24,156 nucleotides of DNA from a bacterium (GTDB lineage Bacteria > Bacillota_A > Clostridia > Lachnospirales > Lachnospiraceae), in assembly GCA_004562915.1 (NCBI GenBank), contig SFQZ01000052.1, positions 1 through 24,156 on the forward strand. Reading direction: 5' to 3'. The notes beneath the pieces were generated by a model. It had not been told where the DNA came from, made no database searches, and saw only the letters and a program-made list of their open reading frames with translations. Shown one piece after another: positions 1 through 6,769 of the stretch; positions within the stretch are counted from its first letter, which is position 1; each line of letters starts with the position of its first letter. Both the position numbers and the translations under genes were made by a program.

Positions 1-96
1 ATGGCGGTGTTCACGGCAATCGTGCAGGGTATTCTAGTGGCTGGATTGAGTACATATGTGAACCAGGTTGGTAAGCAGCTGAAAAAGGAAGAGTAG
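1..96 (+). CDS. Small membrane-type phage protein, possibly the end of a holin-like gene
   Basis: A 31-residue reading frame starts at the first base of the window (ATG) and ends at TAG. Its first two thirds are hydrophobic (residues 1-20, ending in GLSTYV) and it ends in a charged tail KQLKKEE. One hydrophobic stretch plus a charged C-terminus just upstream of an endolysin is what a small holin or holin fragment looks like. Because the window begins exactly here, the ATG may be internal and the gene may extend further left. I cannot assign a family. Holin function is inferred only from position and composition. Confidence 0.4.
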   Translation: MAVFTAIVQGILVAGLSTYVNQVGKQLKKEE

Positions 97-143
97 GTAT
101 ATTTCTGTCAGTTCTGGACATCCTACACCATGAGGTGATGAAC

Positions 144-290
144 ATGGATAAGCAAGAACTGGAGAAACTCCAGCGCAAGAAATCAAACGAAGAATTTAAC
201 AGCATAACACAGAAACAGAAGGTGGAAAACCAGAACCAGACACACAATGTCCGGGAAGAAGGCATTGCACCGATTAATCAGAAACGATAG
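144..290 (+). CDS. Small charged protein of the prophage lysis region, function unknown
   Basis: This 48-residue frame has a good ribosome site (AGGTGA at 133-138, five bases before the ATG). It begins MDKQELEKLQ and ends INQKR. It is rich in K, E, Q and N and has no hydrophobic segment, so it should be a soluble, probably helical protein. It lies between the hydrophobic small ORF at the window start and the endolysin, in the same direction. An intrinsic terminator starts on the base after its stop codon. I do not recognise the family. The ribosome site and its place in the lysis cassette are the reasons to accept it as a real gene. Confidence 0.5.
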   Translation: MDKQELEKLQRKKSNEEFNSITQKQKVENQNQTHNVREEGIAPINQKR

Positions 291-314
291 GGCGGCCGGA
301 GTGGTCGCCTTTTT
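291..314 (+). terminator. Intrinsic terminator between the small ORF and the endolysin
   Basis: GGCGGCC (291-297) pairs with GGTCGCC (303-309) through one G-U pair around the 5-base loop GGAGT, followed by five Ts (310-314). It begins immediately after the TAG of the small ORF and ends four bases before the endolysin ribosome site GGAGG (319-323). It would stop or attenuate transcription entering the lysin gene unless an antiterminator acts. Confidence 0.6.
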
Positions 315-330
315 GAATGGAGGCAGATTT

Positions 331-1911
331 ATGGACAAGAAACATCTCGATATATTAACCAACATCATTGGTGGTGTAGAAACCGGTGGACAGGTTTATG
401 GTCAGCGCAATTATGCATCTTATGCCGGTCCTGGGAAAAACACATCCAACGAGAAGACCTGCACGCTCGGTTGGGCTGGTAACTACGGGGAGCGTGCCCG
501 AAAACTCTGTAAGATGATTCTGGAGCGTGATCCGGTGGCGTTCAGGAATGTTGATAGTGCAGGAATCGAACAGCAGTTGGCTGTAAACTGGGAAACAACT
601 CAATGGAATCCTACGGAGTCTCAGAAGTGTTCGTTAATCGCCATCATCACAACACCGACCGGTAAAACCTGCCAGGATGAGTTATTCCAGGAATTAGCTC
701 AGACATATATCAAGAATGCAGAAGAGTATGGAGTAACCGATATCCCCTCCCAGATGATGTGGTGTGAGATTGAACATCTCGGAGGACTGGGACCAGTGAA
801 GAGAATATTCGGACGGGCCAAGAAACCATATACTCCGGATACGATTTATGCGTCCCTGATACTGGATCAGAATGATACCAGTAACAACAATCAGGTTGGG
901 GACAAGATTTTTCAAAGTCGCCACCAGTGCTGTGTGAAGTGGATCAAGAAGTATGTAACAGATTCAGAACAGAAATCGGAGGAAAAATCAGTGGTAAGTG
1001 TAGTATTAGTAGGACATGGCTCAGGAAAGCCGTCCACAAAAGGAATGAATGCGTATTGTGCCAGCCGGTACGCACAGGACAGAGGACTGGTAGAAGTCCT
1101 ACGGCTGGACATCACAGACGCACAGCGGAAGCAGATGCATGATTATTATCAGTCGATTCTTGGTCGGAATACATACAGCCAGTCACTGAGACTGTATTGC
1201 TATACCCCATACAAAGGTACATATTACTCTGACTGTAGTAGCTCCATCTGTAAGACCGCCGAAAAAGTCGGTGTTCCTGGTGTAGCATCACTTAACACTG
1301 CCGGCATGCATTACAACTGGAAAAAGGTGCCGGGTGTGATCATCAAGAATGGAATCATTCAGAATCCGGAAATCCTGAAAGTCGGAGACGCACTGATGTT
1401 CAAAGGATCTGATCCGTCCCGTCCACTTCAGATCGGGCACACTGAAATGGTATATGAAATCAATGGCAGCACTGCATCGGCAGCAACTCCACCATCTTCC
1501 AGCAACGATATCGATATCATCAAAGCTGGCCAGATGCACGCCAACAACTTTACTGGTGCCGGACTTAAGATTGATGGAGTACGTGGAAGTCTTACAAAGA
1601 AAGCCGGTATCATGGCTTTGCAGATTGCTCTCAATCTTGATTTTGGAGCCGGACTTGTTGTGGATGGTATCTGGGGACCGAAGACAGACGCGGCACTGAA
1701 AGGACGTACTGTCAGACTGGGAAACACCAGATATCTGGTTACTGCTCTGGAAATTCTGTTGATGCTGAAAGGTTACAACCCGAATGGCGTGGAGTGTCCT
1801 GGACATTTTGGAAATGGATGTGCTTCGGCTACTGGTCAGTATCAGGGTGATCACAATCTGGAAGTGGATAAGATTGCGGGATATCAGACTTTCAAGAGTT
1901 TGATTGCATAA
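331..1911 (+). CDS. Prophage endolysin with lysozyme-like, NlpC/P60-like and peptidoglycan-binding domains
   Basis: A 526-residue cell-wall hydrolase that would cut peptidoglycan at host lysis. Three parts are visible. Residues 1-205 form an N-terminal lysozyme/transglycosylase-like domain with VETGGQ near residue 17 (Glu17 is the candidate acid) and the LGWAGNYGERA block. Residues about 280-378 look like an NlpC/P60 cysteine peptidase: Cys302 in YSDCSSS, His370 in QIGHTEMV, and the VGDALMF turn. Residues about 405-526 resemble peptidoglycan-binding repeats (DGVRGSLT, then VVDGIWGPKTDAAL). A Ser/Ala/Pro linker sits at 380-392. The start chosen is ATG 331, which has GGAGG seven bases upstream. 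An in-frame ATG at 247 would overlap the preceding ORF and has no good ribosome site. No signal peptide is seen, so export would need a holin. Domain names are from motifs, not a search. Confidence 0.85.
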   Translation: MDKKHLDILTNIIGGVETGGQVYGQRNYASYAGPGKNTSNEKTCTLGWAGNYGERARKLCKMILERDPVAFRNVDSAGIEQQLAVNWETTQWNPTESQKCSLIAIITTPTGKTCQDELFQELAQTYIKNAEEYGVTDIPSQMMWCEIEHLGGLGPVKRIFGRAKKPYTPDTIYASLILDQNDTSNNNQVGDKIFQSRHQCCVKWIKKYVTDSEQKSEEKSVVSVVLVGHGSGKPSTKGMNAYCASRYAQDRGLVEVLRLDITDAQRKQMHDYYQSILGRNTYSQSLRLYCYTPYKGTYYSDCSSSICKTAEKVGVPGVASLNTAGMHYNWKKVPGVIIKNGIIQNPEILKVGDALMFKGSDPSRPLQIGHTEMVYEINGSTASAATPPSSSNDIDIIKAGQMHANNFTGAGLKIDGVRGSLTKKAGIMALQIALNLDFGAGLVVDGIWGPKTDAALKGRTVRLGNTRYLVTALEILLMLKGYNPNGVECPGHFGNGCASATGQYQGDHNLEVDKIAGYQTFKSLIA

Positions 1912-2042
1912 TAGAGATTATGCGAAATATCACAGAATTTGACGAACGATTTATTTTGAAATCACACTCAGGAGAGTATATACTTATATATGTCATAATC
2001 TCTTCTTGCGTTCGAATGATCGGGAAATTCGGACGTACATAT

Positions 2043-2063
2043 GCCCCGGCGGTGAGCCGGGGC
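2043..2063 (+). terminator. GC-rich hairpin after the endolysin
   Basis: GCCCCGGC (2043-2050) and GCCGGGGC (2056-2063) form a perfect 8-bp stem with loop GGTGA. Only an A/T-rich stretch (GGTATTATATT) follows, not a clean T run. It is probably the terminator of the lysis cassette, about 130 bases after the endolysin stop. Confidence 0.5.
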
Positions 2064-2080
2064 GGTATTATATTCGGAGT

Positions 2081-2104
2081 TTTCGTGTTGCATTTCGTGT
2101 TGCA
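2081..2104 (+). repeat. Perfect 12-bp tandem repeat near the prophage end
   Basis: The unit TTTCGTGTTGCA occurs twice with no gap (2081-2092 and 2093-2104), about 125 bases inside the putative attachment junction. Short direct repeats near an att site are typical of arm-type binding sites for tyrosine integrases. The role here is inferred from position. The surrounding 1912-2228 stretch holds no convincing gene, only the hairpin at 2043-2063, this repeat and AT-rich DNA. Confidence 0.6.
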
Positions 2105-2228
2105 TAGCTTAAAAAAATACGATTTTATAGTATTATATAGTTTATATAATTATCGTAAAAAATACTGTAAAACTGGCACTACCGATGATACGTTGAAAAT
2201 AAAGCTTTAATTTTAATATGGATTATAT

Positions 2229-2250
2229 GGTTCGATTCCCGCCAGGTCCA
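2229..2250 (+). other. Prophage attachment junction: 3' end of a tRNA gene
   Basis: This matches only the 3' end of a tRNA: T-loop TTCGATT (2231-2237), 3' T-stem strand CCCGC (2238-2242), acceptor 3' strand CAGGTCC (2243-2249) and discriminator A2250. The 5' T-stem strand should be GCGGG but reads TATGG, so pairing to tRNA is lost left of about 2229. There are no anticodon or D arms upstream. A terminator follows at once. This is what remains at the distal end when a phage integrates into the 3' part of a tRNA gene. The full tRNA, expected to begin GGACCTG, should lie beyond the far end of the prophage. CCA is not encoded. The tRNA identity cannot be read here. Confidence 0.7.
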
Positions 2251-2253
2251 TGT

Positions 2254-2290
2254 AAAAAATCGCTGAGACAATAGTCTTTCGGCGATTTTT
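2254..2290 (+). terminator. Intrinsic terminator of the interrupted tRNA gene
   Basis: AAAAAATCGC pairs with GCGATTTTT, extended by an inner stem ending GAC/GTC around loop AATA. It starts three bases after the discriminator base of the tRNA fragment, as expected for the tRNA transcript's own terminator left on the chromosomal side of the junction. Confidence 0.7.
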
Positions 2291-2308
2291 GTGTTATTTG
2301 AATAATTA

Positions 2309-2337
2309 TTTCCATAAATCCGATAGTGTGTTATAAT
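2309..2337 (+). promoter_or_regulatory. Promoter for the DUF4203-like gene
   Basis: TTTCCA (2309-2314), a 17-base spacer and a perfect TATAAT (2332-2337), 38 bases before the ATG of the membrane protein. It is the first promoter on the chromosomal side of the prophage junction. Confidence 0.6.
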
Positions 2338-2375
2338 ACACAAGAATACAGATAAGACTTAGAAAGTGAGATATT

Positions 2376-2975
2376 ATGGATTTTATAGTTAACAATTTAA
2401 ATCTTGCAGAAAAAATAGAGACATACACAACTATTTTATTATTGGTGGAAGTGATTTTCGGGGCTTTGAATTGTTTTTTTGGATATAAACTTCTGAAAGT
2501 TTGGATTGCGGTCTGCGGATTTTTGATTGGAGCTGGTGCAGGTTTTTTGATTGCGGCACGTTTTTTGACTGATCGAAACATGGTATTTGGAATAACTGCT
2601 GCTGCCGGTATTATCATAGCAGTGCTGGCTTATGAGGTATATCTGGTAGGTGTATTTATTCTGGGATGGCTGCTGAGTGTACTGGCGGTTACAGCTGTCG
2701 TGCGGTCTTTACCGCTTGATGATAAAACAAAGCTGGTTGCTTTGGCAGCAGGTGTTTTGCTGGGATTGCTTGTAGGAGTTCTGATTGTAAAACTTGCCCG
2801 ACCGAGTATTATTCTTCTTACGGGTGTCAGCGGAGGAATCAGTATGGTAACTGCAGTATTTTCTTTGCTGGAGATACAGCAGCCTGCTGTTGTGATGACC
2901 GGAGCCGGAGTCTTACTGTCTATAGTGGGTATTGTTGTACAATTTCTGACAACTCCCGGACCTAAATTTAAATAG
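2376..2975 (+). CDS. DUF4203/TMEM198-like multi-pass membrane protein
   Basis: A 199-residue very hydrophobic protein. About seven to eight membrane segments can be seen, from residue 20 (LLLVEVIFGALNCFFGYKL) to residue 190. Short charged connectors occur at about residues 64-70 (LTDRNM) and 113-120 (LPLDDKTK). The glycine-rich helices and the LNCFFGYKLLKVWIAVCGFLIGA-type start fit the DUF4203 (TMEM198-like) family. That family's biochemical role is unknown. The start follows a modest purine-rich site (GAAAGTGAG). Its own promoter lies upstream, and the two-component genes follow 66 bases after the stop, so it may be co-transcribed with or regulated by them. That link is inference. Family assignment is from pattern and was not searched. 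Confidence 0.7.
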   Translation: MDFIVNNLNLAEKIETYTTILLLVEVIFGALNCFFGYKLLKVWIAVCGFLIGAGAGFLIAARFLTDRNMVFGITAAAGIIIAVLAYEVYLVGVFILGWLLSVLAVTAVVRSLPLDDKTKLVALAAGVLLGLLVGVLIVKLARPSIILLTGVSGGISMVTAVFSLLEIQQPAVVMTGAGVLLSIVGIVVQFLTTPGPKFK

Positions 2976-2998
2976 GACACAAAAGAAACATATTTTCC

Positions 2999-3007
2999 TG
3001 TTATGAT
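2999..3007 (+). promoter_or_regulatory. Possible extended -10 promoter of the two-component operon
   Basis: TG (2999-3000), one base, then TATGAT (3002-3007) forms an extended -10 element. No convincing -35 box is seen 17 bases upstream. It lies just before the ribosome site of the response regulator. Confidence 0.35.
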
Positions 3008-3041
3008 AGAGAAAAGACAGGTGAAACAGGAGGATGATAGA

Positions 3042-3722
3042 ATGAACAGGCTGAAAATTCTGGTAGTGGATGATGAAAGCAGAATGAGGAAGCTGGTGAA
3101 AGATTTCCTCATAAAGAAAGATTTTGATGTTCTGGAAGCCGGGGACGGTGAAGAGGCAGTAGATATATTTCTCAGAGAGAAAGGAATCGCATTGATTATT
3201 TTGGATGTAATGATGCCGAAAATGGATGGCTGGCAGGTGTGCAGGGAGATTCGAAAAGTATCCAAGGTTCCGATCATTATGTTGACAGCCAGGGGAGATG
3301 AGAGAGACGAGCTTTTGGGATTTGATCTGGGTGTTGATGAATATATATCCAAACCTTTCAGTCCGAAGATTCTCGTGGCACGGGTAGAAGCCATTCTCAG
3401 AAGAGTGGGACATGGTGATCAGGAGGATGTATTGGAGAGCGGAGGTATCCTGCTGAATAAAACGGCACATATGGTGAGCGTTGATGGGAAAAATGTGGAT
3501 CTGAGTTTTAAAGAATTTGAACTTCTGACATATTTTATGGAAAATCAGGGAATTGCTCTGTCCAGGGAAAAAATATTGAATCATGTATGGAACTATGATT
3601 ATTTTGGAGATGCGAGAACAATTGATACGCATGTAAAAAAACTTAGAAGTAAGATGGGAGAGAAAGGTGATTATATTAAAACAATCTGGGGTATGGGTTA
3701 CAAATTTGAGGTGACGGAATGA
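3042..3722 (+). CDS. OmpR/PhoB-family response regulator
   Basis: A 226-residue DNA-binding response regulator. Residues 1-118 are the receiver domain. Acidic pocket D10/D11, phosphoacceptor D55 in LDVMMP, switch residue T82 in MLTAR and K104 in ISKPF are all present. Residues about 128-224 form a winged-helix trans_reg_C domain with FKEFELLTYF, SREKILNHVW, RTIDTHVKKLRSK and the closing wing WGMGYKF. ATG 3042 is chosen over an in-frame ATG at 3003 because AGGAGG (3028-3033) sits eight bases before it. The stop overlaps the kinase start by four bases (ATGA), so the pair is translationally coupled. The stimulus and target genes are unknown. The adjacent membrane-protein gene upstream is a candidate target. 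Confidence 0.95.
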   Translation: MNRLKILVVDDESRMRKLVKDFLIKKDFDVLEAGDGEEAVDIFLREKGIALIILDVMMPKMDGWQVCREIRKVSKVPIIMLTARGDERDELLGFDLGVDEYISKPFSPKILVARVEAILRRVGHGDQEDVLESGGILLNKTAHMVSVDGKNVDLSFKEFELLTYFMENQGIALSREKILNHVWNYDYFGDARTIDTHVKKLRSKMGEKGDYIKTIWGMGYKFEVTE

Positions 3723-5212
3723 AAAAATCAATCAGAAAACAGATTGTGACCGCCTTTCTCAGCTTTGTGCTTTTATCCATAGCTCTAATTGTGCTGGCTA
3801 ATTATGGATTGATGGAGAAGGTTTATCTGAACAAGAAAAAGGAGACATTGAAAGAAGCGTACAATGAAATTATTTTGAATTATGCGTCTGTGGATGAATC
3901 CGATCTTACCAGATTTTGTTCCGCTAATAATGTTTCTGCCGTGATATATAATATCAATACGAGGCCGATCAAGGATTACAGTAATCTGCGCATTGAAGAT
4001 GCCAACAGATTAAGAACCCGTCTGTTTGGTTATATAGCAGGACTGGAACCGGAAGGGGATCAGATCTATGAAAAAAATGACATGTATACGATCCTGTGTA
4101 ACCGGGATAAGACGATACAGATGGATTTTATGGAAATGTGGGGCAAAACCGAGGATGGACTGGTATTTATCCTGCGATGTCCGATTGAAAGTATTAAAGA
4201 AAGCGTCGCCATTTCCAATCAGTTTTATTTGTCGATTGGTATTATAATTGCAGTGATAGGAGCAGGTTTTATTGGGGTGTTTGCACGAAAGCTTACAAAG
4301 CCGATTACGGAACTTACTGAAATCTCTCAAAGGATGGCAAATCTGGATTTTGAGGCCAGGTATTCCAGCGGCGGTGAGAATGAGATTGGTATTTTGGGAC
4401 ATAACTTTAACAAAATGACAGAAACTCTGGAGAAAACCATTGCTGAATTAAAGACCGCAAACAATGAACTTCAGAAAGATATTGAGAAAAAAGAAGAAAT
4501 CGATGAAATGCGAAAAGAATTTCTCTCGAATGTTTCTCATGAACTTAAGACACCGATTGCGTTGATTCAGGGCTATGCGGAGGGACTTCAGGATAATGTC
4601 AATGATGATCCTGAAAGCAGAGAATTTTACTGTGATGTAATTATCGATGAAGCTTCAAAGATGAACCAGATGGTAAAAAAATTATTGACCTTAAATCAGT
4701 TGGAATTTGGAAATGATCAGGTCAATATGGAACGTTTTGATATTACGACATTGATCAATGGCGTTATTCAGTCCTCTAAAATTCTCGCAGAGCAAAAAGG
4801 TGCGGAGATTATTTTTCGCCAGTGGGATTCTGTTTATGTCTGGGGAGATGAATTCAAGGTGGAGGAAGTTCTGACCAATTACCTGACAAATGCGATTCAT
4901 TATGTGAAAAATGAAATGAAGATTGATATTCGCTGTGTGAGAAGTGAAGGATTGATAAAGACCATTGTGTTTAATACAGGAGATACCATTGCGCAGGAAG
5001 AACTGGATAAGATCTGGATCAAATTTTATAAAGTTGACAAGGCCAGAACCAGAGAGTATGGAGGAAGTGGTATCGGATTGTCTATTGTGAAAGCTATCAT
5101 GGATTCTATGAATCAGCAGTGTGGTGTAAAGAATTTCGATAATGGAGTTGCATTTTGGTTTACGCTGGAGGAAGCAGCCGGTCATAATGTAGCTGAAAAT
5201 GAATATCAGTAG
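3719..5212 (+). CDS. Membrane sensor histidine kinase, partner of the upstream regulator
   Basis: A 497-residue kinase. It has a first membrane helix (about 10-30), an extracytoplasmic sensor region of about 135 residues (31-167) and a second helix (about 168-189). A HAMP linker follows (190-240, starting RKLTKPITELT), then a short Lys/Glu coiled coil (240-265). The HisKA dimerisation domain carries the phosphorylated His274 in FLSNVSHELKTPIALIQGYAEGL. The HATPase domain has the N box in EEVLTNYLTNAIHYV, the G1-like NTGDTIAQEELDKIWIKFYKVD, and GGSGIGLSIVKAIM. All catalytic motifs are intact. The sensor region matches no ligand-binding family that I recognise. The gene overlaps the response regulator by four bases and is followed by a strong terminator, so this is a two-gene signalling unit, possibly including the upstream membrane protein. 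Confidence 0.95.
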   Translation: MKKSIRKQIVTAFLSFVLLSIALIVLANYGLMEKVYLNKKKETLKEAYNEIILNYASVDESDLTRFCSANNVSAVIYNINTRPIKDYSNLRIEDANRLRTRLFGYIAGLEPEGDQIYEKNDMYTILCNRDKTIQMDFMEMWGKTEDGLVFILRCPIESIKESVAISNQFYLSIGIIIAVIGAGFIGVFARKLTKPITELTEISQRMANLDFEARYSSGGENEIGILGHNFNKMTETLEKTIAELKTANNELQKDIEKKEEIDEMRKEFLSNVSHELKTPIALIQGYAEGLQDNVNDDPESREFYCDVIIDEASKMNQMVKKLLTLNQLEFGNDQVNMERFDITTLINGVIQSSKILAEQKGAEIIFRQWDSVYVWGDEFKVEEVLTNYLTNAIHYVKNEMKIDIRCVRSEGLIKTIVFNTGDTIAQEELDKIWIKFYKVDKARTREYGGSGIGLSIVKAIMDSMNQQCGVKNFDNGVAFWFTLEEAAGHNVAENEYQ

Positions 5213-5237
5213 ACGTAAGGAGTTTAATGTGAGTGAT

Positions 5238-5274
5238 AAAAAGGGAGGATGCTGTGTGCATTTTCCTTTTTTTT
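5238..5274 (+). terminator. Terminator after the histidine kinase
   Basis: A long stem with several G-U pairs runs from the A run at 5238 to GATGC (5048-style arm ending at 5252), with loop TGTGT (5253-5257) and return arm GCATTTTCC from 5258. It ends in eight Ts (5267-5274). It starts about 25 bases after the kinase stop. Confidence 0.65.
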
Positions 5275-5297
5275 ATATTATAAGATTAAATCTGGCG

Positions 5298-5321
5298 TTG
5301 TGGTAAAAATTGTGGTACACT
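5298..5321 (+). promoter_or_regulatory. Possible hisH promoter with a direct repeat
   Basis: TTGTGGTA occurs twice (5298-5305 and 5310-5317) with four As between. A TG-G-TACACT string (5313-5321) could serve as an extended -10. No clean -35 is seen. The site is 40-60 bases before hisH, where a promoter is needed because a terminator precedes it. Confidence 0.3.
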
Positions 5322-5359
5322 TAATCTGAAATTTTGTCGAATTACGAGGAGTGAACAGC

Positions 5360-5983
5360 ATGATAGCACTGATTGATTACGATGCGGGAAATATGAAAAG
5401 TGTGGAAAAAGCGTTGCAGCTGATTGGGGAGGATGTCATAGTCACCAGAAAACCTGGAGAAATTCTGGCGGCTGATAAGGTGATTCTTCCGGGAGTCGGC
5501 TGTTTTGGTGATGCGATGGAAAATCTGCATCATTTCGGTCTGGTACCGGTGATCAAACAGGTGGTACAGAATCAGACCCCATTTCTGGGAATCTGTCTGG
5601 GACTTCAGTTATTATTCGAAAGAAGTGAAGAGAGTCCGGGCGTGGAGGGTCTGGGATTATTAAAAGGTGAGATTTTGAGGATTCCGGCTGAGGAAGGATT
5701 GAAGATTCCTCACATGGGCTGGAATGATCTTACATTTCCTGATGAGGGAAGACTTTTTACAGGTGTTCCGGAGCATTCCTATGTATATTTTGTTCATTCT
5801 TATTATCTCAAAGCGAAAGAGGAAGAAATCGTCACAGCAGCGACAGAGTATGGAACTTATATACACGCTTCTGTAGAAAAAGGAAATCTCTTTGCCTGCC
5901 AGTTCCATCCGGAGAAGAGTTCATCTGTCGGGCTTCAGATTCTGAAGAATTTTGCCGGGATAGCCGGAAAAGGAGGAAATTAA
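5360..5983 (+). CDS. hisH: Imidazole glycerol phosphate synthase, glutamine amidotransferase subunit
   Basis: HisH hydrolyses glutamine and channels ammonia to HisF, which makes imidazole glycerol phosphate and AICAR in histidine biosynthesis. The 207-residue length is normal. The class I amidotransferase triad is complete: Cys79 in FLGICLGLQ, His183 and Glu185 in FHPEKSS. The N-terminus IALIDYDAGNMKSV is typical. ATG 5360 is preferred over GTG 5351 because the ribosome site (GAGGA, 5346-5350) is correctly spaced only from the ATG. It is the first gene of an apparent five-gene rightward operon and is separated from hisF by one base, fitting a 1:1 complex. The rest of the his pathway is not in this window. 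Confidence 0.97.
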   Translation: MIALIDYDAGNMKSVEKALQLIGEDVIVTRKPGEILAADKVILPGVGCFGDAMENLHHFGLVPVIKQVVQNQTPFLGICLGLQLLFERSEESPGVEGLGLLKGEILRIPAEEGLKIPHMGWNDLTFPDEGRLFTGVPEHSYVYFVHSYYLKAKEEEIVTAATEYGTYIHASVEKGNLFACQFHPEKSSSVGLQILKNFAGIAGKGGN

Positions 5984-5984
5984 G

Positions 5985-6746
5985 ATGCTGACAAAACGTA
6001 TTATTCCCTGTCTGGATGTGAACAATGGACGGGTAGTAAAAGGTGTAAATTTTGTAAATCTTCAGGATGCAGGAGACCCTGTGGCAGTGGCGAAAGCTTA
6101 TGATGAAGCAGGAGCCGATGAAGTGGTGTTTCTGGATATTACTGCTTCCTCAGACAACCGTAATACAGTGGTGGATATGGTACGAAAAGTGGCGGCTAAT
6201 GTATTTATCCCATTTACTGTGGGCGGCGGAATCCGTACCGTTGATGATTTTAAATTGCTGTTACGGGAAGGGGCAGATAAGATATCTATCAATTCTTCTG
6301 CAATTAACCGGCCGGAGTTGATTCACGAGGCAGCTTTAAAGTTTGGAAGCCAGTGTGTGGTGGTAGCTATTGACGCAAAACTGCGTGAAGATGGCAGTGG
6401 ATGGAATGTATACAAAAACGGTGGAAGAATTGATGTGGGACTTGATGCTGTAGAATGGGCGAAAAAAGCGGAAGCACTGGGTGCCGGCGAGATTCTTCTT
6501 ACCAGTATGGATGGAGACGGAACTAAGGCCGGATATGATCTGAAGCTTACCAAAGCAATTGCCGATGCGGTTTCTATCCCGGTGATTGCCTCCGGAGGAG
6601 CCGGTAAACTGGAGCATTTTTATGATGCACTGACAGAAGGTGGAGCAGATGCAGCACTTGCAGCTTCACTGTTCCACTATAAAGAACTGGAGATTAAAGA
6701 AGTAAAAACATATCTTCAGAATCGGGGATTGCCGGTTCGAATGTAG
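5985..6746 (+). CDS. hisF: Imidazole glycerol phosphate synthase, cyclase subunit
   Basis: HisF is the (beta/alpha)8-barrel that uses ammonia from HisH to convert PRFAR to imidazole glycerol phosphate plus AICAR. The 253-residue length is standard. Catalytic Asp11 (IIPCLDVNNGRVVKG) and Asp130 (VVVAIDAKL) are present. The phosphate-binding loops are also seen: FTVGGGIRTVDD, the SINSSAI strand, ITSMDGDGTKAGYD and PVIASGGAGKLEH. AGGAGG lies just upstream, inside the end of hisH. Only one base separates the hisH stop from this ATG, so the two are coupled. The next gene, ung, starts 23 bases later. Confidence 0.98.
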   Translation: MLTKRIIPCLDVNNGRVVKGVNFVNLQDAGDPVAVAKAYDEAGADEVVFLDITASSDNRNTVVDMVRKVAANVFIPFTVGGGIRTVDDFKLLLREGADKISINSSAINRPELIHEAALKFGSQCVVVAIDAKLREDGSGWNVYKNGGRIDVGLDAVEWAKKAEALGAGEILLTSMDGDGTKAGYDLKLTKAIADAVSIPVIASGGAGKLEHFYDALTEGGADAALAASLFHYKELEIKEVKTYLQNRGLPVRM

Positions 6747-6769
6747 ACGAGAAAGAAAGGTGAGAAAAG

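Noticed and set aside
1288..1854. 188-residue frame on the minus strand inside the endolysin
   Set aside because: It is a complete shadow of a well-supported gene, with no ribosome site and no family features.
1920..2210. 96-residue open frame after the endolysin
   Set aside because: It has no ribosome site, runs through a GC hairpin and the 12-bp tandem repeat, and shows AT-driven composition. It is likely chance.
2221..2250. Complete tRNA or tmRNA gene
   Set aside because: The 5' T-stem strand does not pair and no anticodon or D arm is upstream; only the 3' end exists. The acceptor strand also does not look like the usual tmRNA end.
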